64,000 nucleotides of DNA from Varroa destructor (taxonomy: Eukaryota > Arthropoda > Arachnida > Mesostigmata > Varroidae). The translations under genes were made by a program, and so were the position numbers. The notes under the pieces were generated by a model. It searched no databases, was not told the DNA's origin, and saw only the letters and a list, made by a program, of their open reading frames with translations. The stretch is taken from contig NW_019211455.1 in assembly GCF_002443255.2 (NCBI RefSeq), positions 33,693,778 through 33,757,777 on the forward strand, given 5' to 3'. Shown here in pieces: positions 37,704-49,989 of this stretch (its first letter is position 1; the number at the start of each line of letters is the position of its first letter).

Positions 37704-39675
37704 GACTAGACTAATAGTCGAACGTAGCACTAATCTAATAGGTATAGTTTAACGCAACTTTTTAAATAAAAGGGTACGATATTTTTTATCTAAAAAATAT
37801 ATACCAAATAGCGCCTTCAATCAAAATGACAAATGTTTCCGGATAATTCGCAATAACAACCTGGAGAACCAAGAAAGCTGTGATTAAAATTCTACGGTGC
37901 ACACAACACCAGTTTAGTAGAATCTAGTCGCAAGCATTTCTTGAAATGTATCTTTACATTAAACACAATTTCTGGTTTCATGGACTGTCCTAGATAGTAA
38001 TATTTTCTCAGAATTAGGCGGACTAGGTCATCTGAATTACGCTTACGAGTTCATTAAAGTCTACTTGGTAAATCGTGTTCACAACATTTACATAACTTCC
38101 TTAAAGAGATCTATAGAATGAAGCGGTACGCTGAATTCAAGAGCCGGATGTCCTCGCATTACGCCAGTTTATATTCCTCGTCACACATGGCCAATCGATC
38201 TCTGGAACCTAAAGATTTGTACAAACTATGGTCGGTTCTTCGCTCTTACATATGAGGGATAAAGAGGGTTACAAATCTGTCGAATAGCCCCTTCACGTTG
38301 TTTTTATACCAGCAATAGTCTCAGAATAGTGTACACGTTTGCTCGAGTCTAAGTTTGTGTACTTTCTGCATGAACATCAAGCTTCGTTTTATAATACAGG
38401 TCAACTTTTCAACGAAATGTATGCCTCACTGCTCCTGAGGCCCCGGTTCCTACGAAAAAAAAGGGTATTGAATATAGTATATTAGCTTTCTGTTACAATC
38501 TCCCTAATTCCACAATGCAGCTCTGCTATCTCTGCAACGTCGTGTATCGATCTTAAACCATGAAATAAGTGTAACTTAAAGGAGTGTAAGTTAATAAAGG
38601 TAAATTGCATGTGCTTATTCGTTTTTACGTTCGATGTTATATATGGTTTTGTTGGTACAACTTTAGTTGATACACAGTACACCCTCACGATGACAATAGT
38701 GCCCTTCTTTCCTATGTACTGTCATCGGCGCCGGTTCACTGACGGAGCTTTAAGCGCCATCTGTCATAAGACTCGCTTGTCGCGCAAACAGCGGGCCTTC
38801 CATTTTATGTGTAAACGTAGGTATATTTGGATAGCCGGTTTCAGCATCGTGGCACAGCCTAGGCAGAGGAACCGGTCAGATTCCACGTGCTGACAGTGTT
38901 TTCTCTACAGGATGCATTATGAAGCTAAACAGTCACCTTTTTACAGTCGACGTCTATTGAAACGAAGGTACAACAAAATCTGTTCTTGACTTTTTTGATA
39001 CCTAATAGTACATATCTTTAGGCACTTATTCAATTAAATTACAACAGTTAAAAACTATTTCCGGAAAAGTAGTTGCGAGAAACGTATCTCGTTTGACGGC
39101 GCTCGTGTCCTATTTTATACCGGCGATATCCATTATCGAACAGATTCACTAGATATATTGCCCCGTTACATTGCTAGATATAACTGTCAAGCCTATGATA
39201 GATGAGAGTCTGTCGTATCCCTTGATCGTTTCGAAAAACATCGACGACCGACGAAGATTCTTTGAGAGCAGTCTTTTTTGTTAATCTGCCATCCACGTTA
39301 ACCTACTTTTTTTCCGTTCGCCAAAAGAAGTCTCGTCAACCGAAACAACAACGGAGCGCAAGGAAGCTGATAGGAAGAGACCTATTTTTTAGGTGAGAAG
39401 GTACTCATCTTAACGACCCTTTTCTGCCAACTGGTGAAGCATGAAATACCAGTTCAAGCAACAAAAAAATATAAGGAGATAGATGCTGCAGTGCGATGTG
39501 CGTTCGTTTACTTGTTTTTCTTGCCCATCGTTGTTGTCGCGGCCCCTACATTGCGCTTGGTTGAGCATTGAACACGCAATAAAACGCTGACGACATGACT
39601 ACAGCGGATATCGAGCAGGCGTCGTACTCTAGCCTTCATGCTGTAGGGCTCGTCTAAACAATATTCCAGAAATGA

Positions 39676-40020
39676 ATGAAGCCGCGCACAAACTTCGGCG
39701 GCACGTACACTTCATTGACCGTAACAGTTGACAAACAGGATTACCGCATGTGGATATGCCAGACGACTTACGGTATTTACGAGTCAAAGCAGCAATGTGA
39801 TACAGATTCTGAACAGGATCTGTTAACGGTCCGTTTTTTTCATTACCTAACTGCCACCAGTAATTATTACGTAGGTAGGTTTAAGGATTTTCTGTGTTTG
39901 AGATTAAATGACTCATTTGGACAATATCTGTTTGTGAGAAGCGGTGCCGACAATGGTACCCGCCGTGTAACTATATATGTATATATAGGGTGTGCCAATT
40001 TGGTGACCGCTCTTTTTTGA
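39676..40020 (+). CDS. 114-codon open frame, unrecognised
   Basis: A continuous ATG-started frame of 114 residues in AT-rich DNA. The middle is polar, with several Tyr, Cys and Gln (ESKQQCDTDSEQ), followed by RFKDFLCLRLNDSFGQYLF. The last 15 residues are encoded by a TATATATGTATATATAGGG stretch and look non-coding. I recognise no family. No signal peptide or membrane span is obvious. Both a small gene and a chance frame remain open; codon use does not stand out from the flanks. Confidence 0.2.
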   Translation: MKPRTNFGGTYTSLTVTVDKQDYRMWICQTTYGIYESKQQCDTDSEQDLLTVRFFHYLTATSNYYVGRFKDFLCLRLNDSFGQYLFVRSGADNGTRRVTIYVYIGCANLVTALF

Positions 40021-41256
40021 CCGGTCATTGACTGGTGCCAATTACTTGAACTTATTACAAGAATTTGATTTTAGGGGATGCTTTGGCAAATTTTGTTTAC
40101 GACCAGTACGTCTGGATGAGAATCCTACAAAAAGATAAGTCGGAGGCAGCAATTCAATAAAAGATAGTTTGCTTGTTTGACAGTCCTGATGCCAATGGAG
40201 CTTTTATCATAGATATACCTTAAACATAGTCCAGATCAGAAGACGGGTGATACTGGGAAATTTTAAAACCGCAATTAACTTTGTTCACTGCCACCAGGAG
40301 TGTATTGACTTGAACATTTGTGCTAGAAAGGAAATAAATAAAATATATAGATTTCTATTATTAGTCGTAATAAAAATATCAAATGTATGTTGATAAATAA
40401 TGAAATTATAATCATTCAAACATTACTACATTAGTCACTAATAGTTTTCATTAGAGTTTTCGATACATTCATGTTCTGGTAACAGGTATATAACCCTCAA
40501 CACAAGATCAATGTATACGAGAGTGCCAAGTGCTTTTATGTAGAATTCGATATATTTTTATATTAACCGTGATAAAAAGCTTTCGAAGACACGCAAATGG
40601 TAGGTATACGTGCCATTACGCGCTGCTCTATAGCTCACCGTGTCTGTATTTTTCGGACGAGCTTTGGAGACGCCCCGGGCTGCTAGCGGCCATGTCGCAG
40701 CAAAACTGACTCTCCCAAACGAGAAGCTGGTCAGCTTTTCCGAGTGACCTAGAAGGCCGGAGCTATCTCAGTGTACGCCTTCGCATAGCGTCTACACAGA
40801 ACGTTCCGGCTCACTGTTGCGTAATGCCAATGGTTTCTCATGCCACGTTTGTGCTTGGATCCGTAAACAAGTTTAAACGGAAATTCCCCCGAGGCCTCAT
40901 TCTCCGCGGTACGAACGATAAATGCAATTTAATGCAACAGCGTAGTAATAAACGACTCTGAACATTAAAATGTTTCACGTCGCTTTCTTCTTTTTTATTT
41001 GATTTATTTACACTTTTTAGATACACACACAAATTGAATATATACTATCAGCGAATAAATTTGAGGATCTAGGTCGCCTTTGTTGCCATCCCGTTAGCCT
41101 AGCGATCCCTCGTAGCGAACCTGTACATGATAAACAGCCGCATGTACCGAAAGTGTGTCGCAATTTCGTCATCCACAACGCTTTAGTAAAGTTGAAAGAC
41201 GGTTCAAGAGGCCCGCATCACCCATTCGGTCGTGCGGCGAACCAAGAAGATTTACG

Positions 41257-41643
41257 ATGAAGGTGCAGAGTGCCAGGACTACCAAAACGTATAGCGCAGC
41301 CAACCTGAAATCCGGAGCAGGCCCCCAAAAATTTGTCGTTCATTGCTCGATTTCACACTGTGACAGACAGACAGACAGAAACCCCACACGTCCTGCAGCT
41401 ATGGTTGCGCATTGCTATCGGCGATCGTTGTCAGTTTCCACCCTAAAGATAGAATCTCTTCATCTCACACGACAGGCTATACTGCCAAACGAAAAATATC
41501 TTTTCATACTAGGATGGATAAGCGCTTTCTTTCTATTGGGCAAAGGCCGTTTCGGATCCGGTCTTGTACTTCTGTTCCTAATTCCTGCCCGAGGAACTGA
41601 AAAAAGAGTTTTCTCAGTACCTGGTAAAGACAACCGTACGTAA
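41257..41643 (+). CDS. 128-codon open frame with one hydrophobic segment
   Basis: From ATG 41,257 a frame of 128 residues runs to TAA at 41,643; it is open upstream to a GTG at 41,155. The N-terminal part is basic and Ser/Thr-rich, with three Cys near the middle. Near the C-terminus is a hydrophobic stretch (KYLFILGWISAFFLLGKG then LVLLFLIPARG), separated by a short charged turn, that could form one or two membrane segments. There is no homolog I can name. It is the longest clean ATG-led plus-strand frame outside the biased blocks. It is listed as a candidate single-exon gene or exon only. Confidence 0.22.
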   Translation: MKVQSARTTKTYSAANLKSGAGPQKFVVHCSISHCDRQTDRNPTRPAAMVAHCYRRSLSVSTLKIESLHLTRQAILPNEKYLFILGWISAFFLLGKGRFGSGLVLLFLIPARGTEKRVFSVPGKDNRT

Positions 41644-43149
41644 ATCCCTTTACAGTACTCAAAAAAAATTAGCTATCTAAGGGGCCAAGAGATACGAGTC
41701 AATTGAGGCAATAATATTGCTCCAGCTCCATTAAGCTTTTCAACTGACGGACTGTTCTTAAGGATTAGCATCTGTAACCATCAGCTTGTCGATCCACTGT
41801 ATAAGTACAACATCCTAGGCCGTGGCTTACAGTTTTCGGCACGTTTTGCATTTTTTGCCATGTTGTTAAGGGGGCTTTTCCATGTTAAGTTTAAATATTG
41901 GTTAGGTCGACCCACAATGTTCATCTCAAGTTACCCCTCAGGTCCCGAGGAATTACTTCAGCAAAAACTAAGGTCGCAAAAAAATATATATTCCTATGCC
42001 CGGATGATATGAGGTATAGGAATATGCTTTCGAATGAGTGTCTGTCGCCGTTAAAATTGGTGTAGCAAACATGATATTAGAGACGGCAAGTGATCTGAGT
42101 TGCCTTCTTCAGTTTCTTTGACCTTGACCATTATAAACGTTTAACATTATTTTTGCGAGAAGAATCACTGCAGTTGTTTCCCTTGTCTCTGCATGCTAGA
42201 CACGAGGGCACCCTGTCATACCTTTATCAAAGTGTATCGCCGGATATCTTCTTTTAGTTGTCTCAGCGTTTAGAAAACTTTAATCGGTCCGCATTGCTTA
42301 TTTTTTTTGTCCAACAAAATCATTTTATTGTTGGCTAACGTTAGGATTTGACCGCTTCCTGTCATTCATTCAAAAACTATGGTAAAAAGTTCGTTAGTCT
42401 GCGCCCTATGTAGTTTGTATGTGCGTTTTTACCGTACGCAATCAATTTCATTGTTTGGCTGCAAGTGCCTGGCCGTAAATATATTGTAATAGTAAAGCTT
42501 TCATAATGTAGTAGTAGAGTCCTCTTCTGAAAATACCGAAGGATAGCCCTGAGTAGATTCAATGGGATAATTACGATTTCAATATCCACCGTAGGCTATT
42601 AAGAGCGTTTTTCTTCTACTCACCAAAAGACAAGTGCCTAGTTTTTCATGTGTAAACTTCGGTAATGTCCACCTCATCCACTAGGCTCATTTTGCTATTG
42701 GTACACCAACCGTAAAACCTTTTTAATAAACAACTCAACTATAGGTACTGGAAAGTCGTAAAGACCGGGCTCTTTGCCTTTTTGTCTTTTGCTAAGGGGG
42801 CAACGTTACCCCACGCGCCATCTTCCTTCCATAAATAATAACTGGTTATCTCTGCAAATAAGCGATCCTTATGCACTTTTTCTCGTTTCAAACTATCAGC
42901 GAATCCCGGTACACTTCTATCGGACTAAATGGATTTTCTTATTCCATTAGTATTGTGGCCATATAGGACCTTTGTCTTTTGGGGTGAATCTAGAAAACAT
43001 GCAAATCCTTGCCAAAACGGTCGGGAGGTCAGAAGCGCTTGCGAAATGCCCATCTTCCTTCAGCGCGTTCCTGAAAGCTCTTTTGAACACATTGCTGCTT
43101 TATATCTTAAGGTTCAGCGGCCCTTTAGACCCACTTCGTGCTCGTAACT
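41644..43149. other. Intergenic, no gene recognised
   Basis: AT-rich. Two overlapping plus-strand frames just before the GST-like fragment (42,929-43,147 and 42,972-43,166) are of interest because the second contains NLENMQILAKTVGRSEALA, loosely like the helix region of a GST C-terminal domain. The resemblance is too weak to call. Confidence 0.5.
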
Positions 43150-43368
43150 ATGATAATGGTCACTGAAATTCTCTTATCGAGAACTCGCCATCCCGTTATG
43201 CTATTAGCTGCTAAGGCTGCTGGCCTTTATGTTGACGTAAAATTGATGTCCGTTTCACTGGAAGGCAGGCATGTCGTTCCCGATGATGGTTGCGAGATCA
43301 TTAGTGGCCAGCCATTCCATTCGAAAACCTACCTTCAATTAGACTCTCTGGTCTTTCTACACCTCTAA
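43150..43368 (+). pseudogene. Glutathione S-transferase-like N-terminal fragment
   Basis: An ATG-led frame of 72 residues resembles the thioredoxin-fold N-terminal domain of delta/epsilon-type cytosolic GSTs, which conjugate glutathione to electrophiles. Visible landmarks: a short beta strand (VTEILL), a loop, helix 1 (VMLLAAKAAGL), strand 2 (YVDVKLMSVSL), then EGRHVVPD where the family has G-E-H-L-x-P-E/D, and ISGQPFHS in place of N-P-Q-H-T-V-P. The catalytic Ser of the S-x-P-x-R loop aligns with Arg, and the cis-Pro glutathione-binding segment is disrupted. The frame then stops, and no C-terminal helical domain follows within several hundred bases. I read it as a decayed or partial GST copy. 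An exon of a divergent gene is the alternative. Confidence 0.38.
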
Positions 43369-44189
43369 GCCAGCATTAAAACAACCGAAAAGCTGCCTAC
43401 AATCCTGTACAGAAGTAATTATGCTATTTAGCTTACACATGACGCTCTTAATCGAGCTGTTTGGACTACCATTACACGAGTAGAATCACCCAATACATCG
43501 CACCTTAACTCATGCGCGCTTCTGTCTGCAGAACTCTAACCGGGCCTTATATAGCCAACACACGTATTCTCTCTTGTATGCTGCGGTCCACCCGCCTTTT
43601 CCGTCGGCTAGCGTCATGTGTAATCTACTCATAGGGCAGAGCGCAGTTTTGTGTCTACGAGCTATGCTATCGAATGAGGCGTAGGCAGCTTTGCTTAAAT
43701 TGCAGTTGATCTGTATAATGTTAATTCGGGGTGTTGTCGCTAGCCTTCCGCAAATGACCGGTTAGCATGAAAGGAAAATATATTTTCACGTTTTCTTATA
43801 TGACGGCCAACCACCATCCTCAAGGTATCTTTATTTATTTAAAAGTCTCTTAATCGTTTTCGCCCTTAGCTGTTGTACTATACTTACGTTTACAGTTTCA
43901 TGGAGAACCGAAGATGTTTCACAAGTATACTCGGTTTAGGTGCAAGGTGGCTCAGCCTCTTGCTGCATGTCTTTTAGTGTCTCATCAGTAGTAGGTTCTT
44001 ATTTGCTGTGCAATTTTTAGCCGCATGTCTAACTTTTCTATATTCTAGGTAGCATAGTGCCGAAATTAACTCCAAGGCTGAGAACTAGCCTATGATTTCT
44101 TTCTTGAAGTTTCTATTTATTCTATGTTTCGAATTTTACATCCGGTATCGCCGTCAGGCATATTATCAGACGAAGAAACGAAGGCTGTC

Positions 44190-44278
44190 TATGCTTGGGT
44201 TCGAACCCAGGCCACAACGTGTTCCTAAAATAAGCAGGCATAATGTATCTACATTACCTACTAAGCTACTACGGGAAC
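44190..44278 (-). repeat. tRNA-like sequence (tRNA-derived SINE or pseudogene)
   Basis: On the minus strand, TAGCTTAGTAGG (44,268-44,257) matches a pol III A box and GGGTTCGAACCC (44,208-44,197) a B box, about 48 bases apart. This is the arrangement of tRNA genes and tRNA-derived SINEs. I could not form a 7-bp acceptor stem, and the T stem needs a mismatch, so it is not an intact tRNA. The B box is itself a perfect palindrome. A SINE head or old tRNA pseudogene fits best. Confidence 0.4.
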
Positions 44279-44449
44279 TCTTTCTTTAAGTCTAGCAGTT
44301 ATTTAATCAGCTCTAAAAAGGTCATCAGTAACTCGTCGTACGTGACCACCTATCTTCAGGTGTGCTTTTATATTTATCCAACCGGTTCAGTCTATCTGCA
44401 GCATCCTGGCTTCTTATCCTCTCTGCGGGATTTATAATATCGCTTAATA

Positions 44450-44453
<4 letters not shown>

Positions 44454-44481
<28 letters not shown>
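44454..44481. repeat. (AT)14 microsatellite
   Basis: Twenty-eight bases of alternating A and T. Confidence 0.95.
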
Positions 44482-44484
<3 letters not shown>

Positions 44485-46399
44485 AGCTATGACTCGAGCT
44501 TCTTTTGTTATATTTTCTAAGAGTAAAGCCGAGCCAGTATACTCTTCTCTGTCACATATCAACGTTTTTTTTTAACTACTTGATCTCGTTCACCATGTTA
44601 TCGTTTCAATAAGGTCAACTTTTTGCTGCAGCAACTTAAGTGTGTCCTCGTAATAATTATCCCCTCCATTTTTTGACTAAAATCACATTTTTGTTATCTA
44701 TTTTCCACAATATCATAGCTGCATCAAATCCTTTATTACGTTTCTTACACAAACAATAAGTTTTAGCAATAAGCCTTATTGCAATACATTCCAGAATATT
44801 TCACATATTAGTCTCTTTTCATTTATCACACGGGTCCGTCTTGGAGTTGCCTTTGGTAACACCTTGTGGTCACCTTTAGTATAATTGGCAACCTACAACC
44901 TTCGTCGCCTTTCTTAATAGACAAATAACGAGCGAATAACAAGCCTGTTAAATAGGAAGTTCATTTTACGCGTTTCTTGTGTAATGTTAATACTGACCCT
45001 CCACCCAATCTGTAGAACCCATATTACGATATACGTCAGATATAAGCCTTTTTATTGTTTACACATCTAGGTTGAGGCTATAAGAGCTTTTCCATAGTAG
45101 TGTAAAGTAATTACCGATGGCTTGATGGAGAACACATAATACTATCTATCATTTTCTTCGAAACTGTCGGAAGCACGCGCCCTTAAGTCTGAGTAATATA
45201 ATAATAACTGGAACTATCGTCTGATTGTTTTTCTCTATCTAGGCCGTGACTGAGGCATAGCGAAAACGTTGTACGTTATCTTCAAATAGCCACGCTATGC
45301 TACTGATTGTCGCGCCACAGGTTTATGAATCTTCTTTATAATTAAAAATACCTGGCAGTACTGACTGTTTCCTTTTCGCGCAGCATCTTGTCATAATAAA
45401 CTTCCTTGCCACTGATATCCACTCCGAATTTGAGCATTAGCTTACGCCTGAACCTATTCGAAACCTCGCAATATACCGTAATTAACGAATTGTTGTTTTG
45501 CTAAAAGCCTCTTTGCTTTGTGCCTTCACAATTCTACAAAGGATTTTACTGGCCTCAAGAAACAAACTTAATAACTTACCGCTTTTACCAACTAGTGCCA
45601 GATTTCTCATAATAATTCAGCGTAGGAAGTTATCCTTTCTGGGCTGAGGAAGTTAGTGAAAAACGCCGCTCTCTGAACGCTATCCGGGAATATAGCAAAC
45701 AACATATCCAGGTTGTTTAGAATAGATCGCGCTCACACAGTCTTACTTCAAACTTCTTCATGTTCTACCTACAACGATTATGAAACTGAACTAAGCTCAA
45801 GCCATTCTTTACGCATACACCTCATAACCTAAGCCGGTGGCCGTTTTCGTTCCTTTGCAAACCGCTTGTGTTCCTTAACCTTCCGTTTGAGCTTCCTTTC
45901 ATCGAACCTACGGCGCAATCAACCAGTTGCTCGAGCACCTGGGAAGCATGGTCGCACTCACTTCGTACGAATGTGTTGAGACTGCAAAGTAGATCTCACC
46001 ATAGCTAAAAGACTGAACTGTAGCCCTGGACAGTCCGCTAGCCTGTACAAACCACTCTACCTTCAAGAGAACGTACACCCTGAATTGATCACGTATATCA
46101 CTGGATCAGTAGCGGTTGGAGTCAGGTTCAGCTAATCACTTTAAAGAAAGCGGGCTGTTGAAGTCCCCTAACGGATCTAACAGGTACCGCTTGCGTCAGA
46201 AACCCCACACAGGGTCCGCTAGTTCATTGAAAAATCAGGAAGCTTTAAACAAGGGTGATATAACAGCTGTCATTGCAGACGAGTGGCTGAAAAGCGCGTT
46301 TAACCGTAGAATGGCGGTCTGGAAACCCATTTTTGCGGTTGGACAAGTCCGAATCGTAGTCGTCGTGAAAGACTGAACAATTATCAGAATCTTGTTCCC

Positions 46400-49300
46400 T
46401 CCAGCTTTTTCTACCTAGAAGCTAACCCCAAAAAGGGCGGCCACGCTGACCGACACTAATGCCCTAGGAATAGAAAATGACGAAGTAAAAAAAAAGAAGA
46501 GTTTCTTTTCATTACTACCAACTTAATGACAGTCAAAATGCTACCCACGTTGCAAAACTTTCTAGCCGACGTCTTTTCTAGATATTTGGAAAGAATATCA
46601 CCAAAAGTGCAGAAATGAGGAAAAAAGACACACCAGTGCTACACATATCGGAGAAATGGGAATGCTATGATGAGAGGGAAGGCTTGAAGATGCAGTTATT
46701 TTACGAGTAGCAATTACAAGCTTGGAGTCTTCAAAAAAACAGCTTCAGACCACCAGTCAAACACTCAGAAGCGATAGATGTCGAGAAGGGCGAAACAAGC
46801 CCTTCAGAGACTACGGGGCTGCGTAGATCCGGAAGAGACAGAAGCAACAATGGGAAAGATAACAAGATCTCGCGGAAGAAATATACAGATTAACATTAAT
46901 GAAGCTTAACGGGAAGGCAGTAAATCATTGGCAGAAATGCTGGAAGAGGTGGCAGATACACATGTCGGGGTAAAGACGCCGCACGAATTAAACTGGAACC
47001 TAGATTAGCACTCAGTATATTCACAGGGCTGAAAGTAAAGACAAAGGCTTTCACGAGCAGCAGTTATAAGTAGTCACATAGAATAGTCTATCTGTCGCTT
47101 TCGACTGTTCGCACTGAGGAATATCAAGCTTGGCAATAACCATCGCTCTCCAGAAATACGGATGTAGCTTCCAACACGTCAGAAGATCGGACATATTTCG
47201 AAGGACTGCAATGAAGATAAGGTAAAAGGCAAAAAGGTGCTACAGGTGAGCGATGAGAGGTTACACGATTAGGGAGTATAATGAGGATAAAGGGCCATAC
47301 TGCTGTTTGCTCAATCGAAGATTTCAAGCCAAGCTCTATGATACGCCCCGAATAAAAAACATTAGAGCAGATAAAGCAAAAAAAGAAATCAAGAAAATCA
47401 CTAATTAAACTGATTATAAGTACGGTCACGGAAAAGCAACAGCAATGAACCTCAGGGATTTAAAAAGCAAGGACAGAAAAAACCAATGCTACACGAACCT
47501 CCGTTAGGCTAACATTAAGCAGCATAGCAAAATAATGAGAAACAAGATTAGGGCACCAGCAAACAGTAACGGGTGGACAGTAACAGGCGCAAGGTACGTC
47601 TAGTTCTTTTTAGTGAGTCACACAAACGCGCTCCTTATTAGCCAGAGAATAATAGACTTAGCGGACGGCTCGGTCTAAATTAGTGGCAGACGAGAGACAA
47701 GAGCAGGAAGGAGTATTGACTCAGTGGCTACAAGCAAGACTTGAGGAGGATTCTTTTGAGCTTAAAGGAGTGTGTGCAGATGCATGGTGAAAAAATATTT
47801 TAATTACTGAGTATTTTAGTGCGGTATTACCCAATGAGACAGCAGTTGGACCCTCATAAGTGGAGTTATTTTACAAAATTGGATGGCGGAGGGGGACCGA
47901 ATGATGATGGAACTCCTACCCTCCACCAAAAAGAGAACGGTTCTTTCATTGATCTGGAAATTGCCAGTCAAGAAGCTTTATCCAGAATAGACGGATGAAA
48001 TGTGGTAGAAGTTCTTCAGAAATGTTCATAGATTTGTATTTTTCGGGATATGCGGAAATATGACTAAGAAGCTACCGAACCTACGGCGAAGACGGTAGGT
48101 ACCGGAGAGTCAACACAGTTTTGGCTCAAGATGTTGGTCGAAAGATGACTTCCATAAAATTACTATCAAGCGGAAACTGACAGAAGCCTGCAAAAATACC
48201 TCCCCACACGATACTCATCATCCTAGAAGGAAACGATCACTATACTGGTAAAATAAATATACCGTTGCGGCTTGCCTTACATGCATATGGTTGACACGAG
48301 CCTTTCAAAGGACGATTACGTGACAATGAAGAAAAACGTATGCAGGGAAAGGTGCGAATGAAACAGTAGAAAAGTAGAGAAAGAAGTCAAAGCAGAGTAT
48401 AAAATACTGAACGCTATCATTAACACCAGCGAAAAGTGTAAATGGGACAAACGAGGTGGAAGCGATCGAGAACGTTAGGTTTAGACTTTTCTATAAGATT
48501 TCGACCCTTTCGGCGGATATCAAGAAAAAAGTTGACAGTTTTTTTTAGACAGGCAGGTATGAGAATGACGCATATAAAAAAAGTAAAGCCTGCAATACCT
48601 GATGTCGCAGTCGAGGAAGTCAAAGAAAACTAGCAAGCGGGTGACGTTCGATAAGAATTCCAGGCCTGATGATCCCACCGAAGGCTGTGGAGTAATTAAG
48701 GCCCTTACTAATGAACTTCTTTGAGAAGGTCGATTTCTGAAAAAATGGAAAAAGGAGGAGGCGGTCGTGATTCCGAAACTGGACAAGACTGGCACAACAG
48801 CTTTTAGACCCATCTGCCTTTTCGCTACGGGTGCTAAAGGCATAAAATGCTTTATGGCTCAAGCAACCAAGCTTTGTTAGACTGAGATCTGACTTTCGTA
48901 AGGGTAAGTCAATCCTCATAACTACTAAGAGAGTGCTGTACAGGACGCATAAGAAGAAAAATTCTCAAGATTTGAAACTACATCTTGTGATATGTGTGTA
49001 ATATATTAGAAATACCTTCAATAAAACGAACTGGGGGTAGTCGTAAAGCTCTGGGTAAAACAGGCATTTCGCCATACCTTAGGAAAATAGAACCTTTATA
49101 TCTAGAGGATAAAAGTCTCCAGTTGGAGGTCTGACATAAAAGGTCACAGCGGGACTCCTCCAGATGTCAGTCCTTATACCGATCTTGTAGAACTTCGCCT
49201 ATGACGTGATCATTAATATCCCGGATATGCTAAGGAGCATTGTCTATACCGATCATCTAGCGTTGATTGTAACAGCTCTCTTTGTCAAGGCGCTAGAAGT

Positions 49301-49938
49301 AAAGACAAATGGAACCTTTGCCGTTATGATGGTCACTTCCTTAAGGCGACGTCAGAGAAAGTCAAGGCTATGCATCGGACTGAAATAAAAGAAAAAGTCG
49401 CGGGAGTTATTCTAGAAGTGTAGTGAAATCGCGTATAGCTTAAGTGACATATGACGTATTTAGGGGTGGTGATAGACCATTAGTGATCTAACAGGAACAC
49501 CATATTTCCTATGCACTGTAGGAAAAGCACTTTGTAGTGCACTTAACTTAGCAAAATTTATGCCAGGATGAGATGCTTTCGAAAGGAGCTAGATACTTTC
49601 TAGCATGGGTGACAGGGTCCGTAGTGCTGTATGCTACTTCGATATGACTTTGTATCGAGCAATATCATTTTATAATTTGAGTTACAGATAGACTTTTCTG
49701 ACGGCACAAGGGGCTAGAAATTGCTATAGCTCTTTGTAGCCGCAGCACATTGGACTGTTTATACTGACGCGATCTTCGTGCTTACTGAGATGCTACCGCG
49801 GGATCTTCTGGATGAAGAATAAGCCGAATGATGTTTACATGACAATATGGGTCTATTGATTCCCAAAATAGCAATGATGCAGAAATAGCGACAAAAAAAG
49901 CTGCAAAGAAACCGAGAAGCTGGACGGGGTCCCCTGTA

Positions 49939-49940
<2 letters not shown>
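46400..49940 (+). mobile_element. R1-clade non-LTR retrotransposon (decayed)
   Basis: The RT region is recognisable across several frames. Landmarks in order: KRSLYW at about 48,228 (R1 form K-R-x-x-Y-W-W at the end of the endonuclease), GPDDPTE at 48,663, KWKKEEAVVIPKLDK at about 48,745-48,790, FRPICLF at about 48,803-48,823, a QMSVLIPIL block at about 49,162 (R1 form QGSVLGPxLW), VYTDHLAL at 49,242 (YADD changed to YTDH), and a downstream VTGSVVLYATSI segment at about 49,605 with an LDCLY block like the usual P-I-D-L-L. Upstream, purine-rich sense-strand DNA from 46.4 kb may hold ORF1 and endonuclease remains. It is full of stops and shifts, lacks catalytic residues, and ends at an AT microsatellite before the usual C-terminal CCHC motif. 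Confidence 0.65.
49206..49388 (+). pseudogene. RT palm fragment of the R1-type element
   Basis: A 60-codon open piece of the element above, non-ATG start. It covers IINIPDMLRSIVYTDHLALIV, where intact R1-type RTs have a loop of the form LRLPLPEGVTLVGFADDLAL. Of the two catalytic Asp in the box, the first is retained and the second is His. The next residues (VTALFVKALEVKTN) match the VxAxTxEEVExxxN helix that follows. Confidence 0.6.

Positions 49941-49986
<46 letters not shown>
49941..49986. repeat. (AT)23 microsatellite at the LINE 3' end
   Basis: Forty-six bases of uninterrupted AT repeats. The recognisable R1-type coding remnant stops right at its left edge. Confidence 0.95.

Positions 49987-49989
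<3 letters not shown>

Larger units (their letters stand above)
37421..41256. other. Intergenic with palindrome cluster
   Basis: Holds the palindromes at 37,686-37,720 and one intact ATG-started plus-strand frame (39,676-40,020, separate entry). The rest is AT-rich with no recognised gene. Confidence 0.6.
43369..46399. other. Intergenic, no gene recognised
   Basis: AT-rich, with the tRNA-like sequence at 44,190-44,278 and an AT microsatellite at 44,454-44,481. Around 45,840-45,960 the minus strand has two short coding-like frames (one ending in a very basic KRKVKEHKRFAKERKRPPA run) that I could not join or identify. Confidence 0.5.

Noticed and set aside
42929..43166. Frame with NLENMQILAKTVGRSEALA, loosely like a GST C-terminal helix
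   Set aside because: It precedes rather than follows the GST-like N-terminus, and the similarity is too short to support a tandem gene.
45840..45965. Basic minus-strand peptide KRKVKEHKRFAKERKRPPA preceded in another frame by ECDHASQVLEQLVDC
   Set aside because: A frame change is needed to join the halves, and I could not match either to a known protein.
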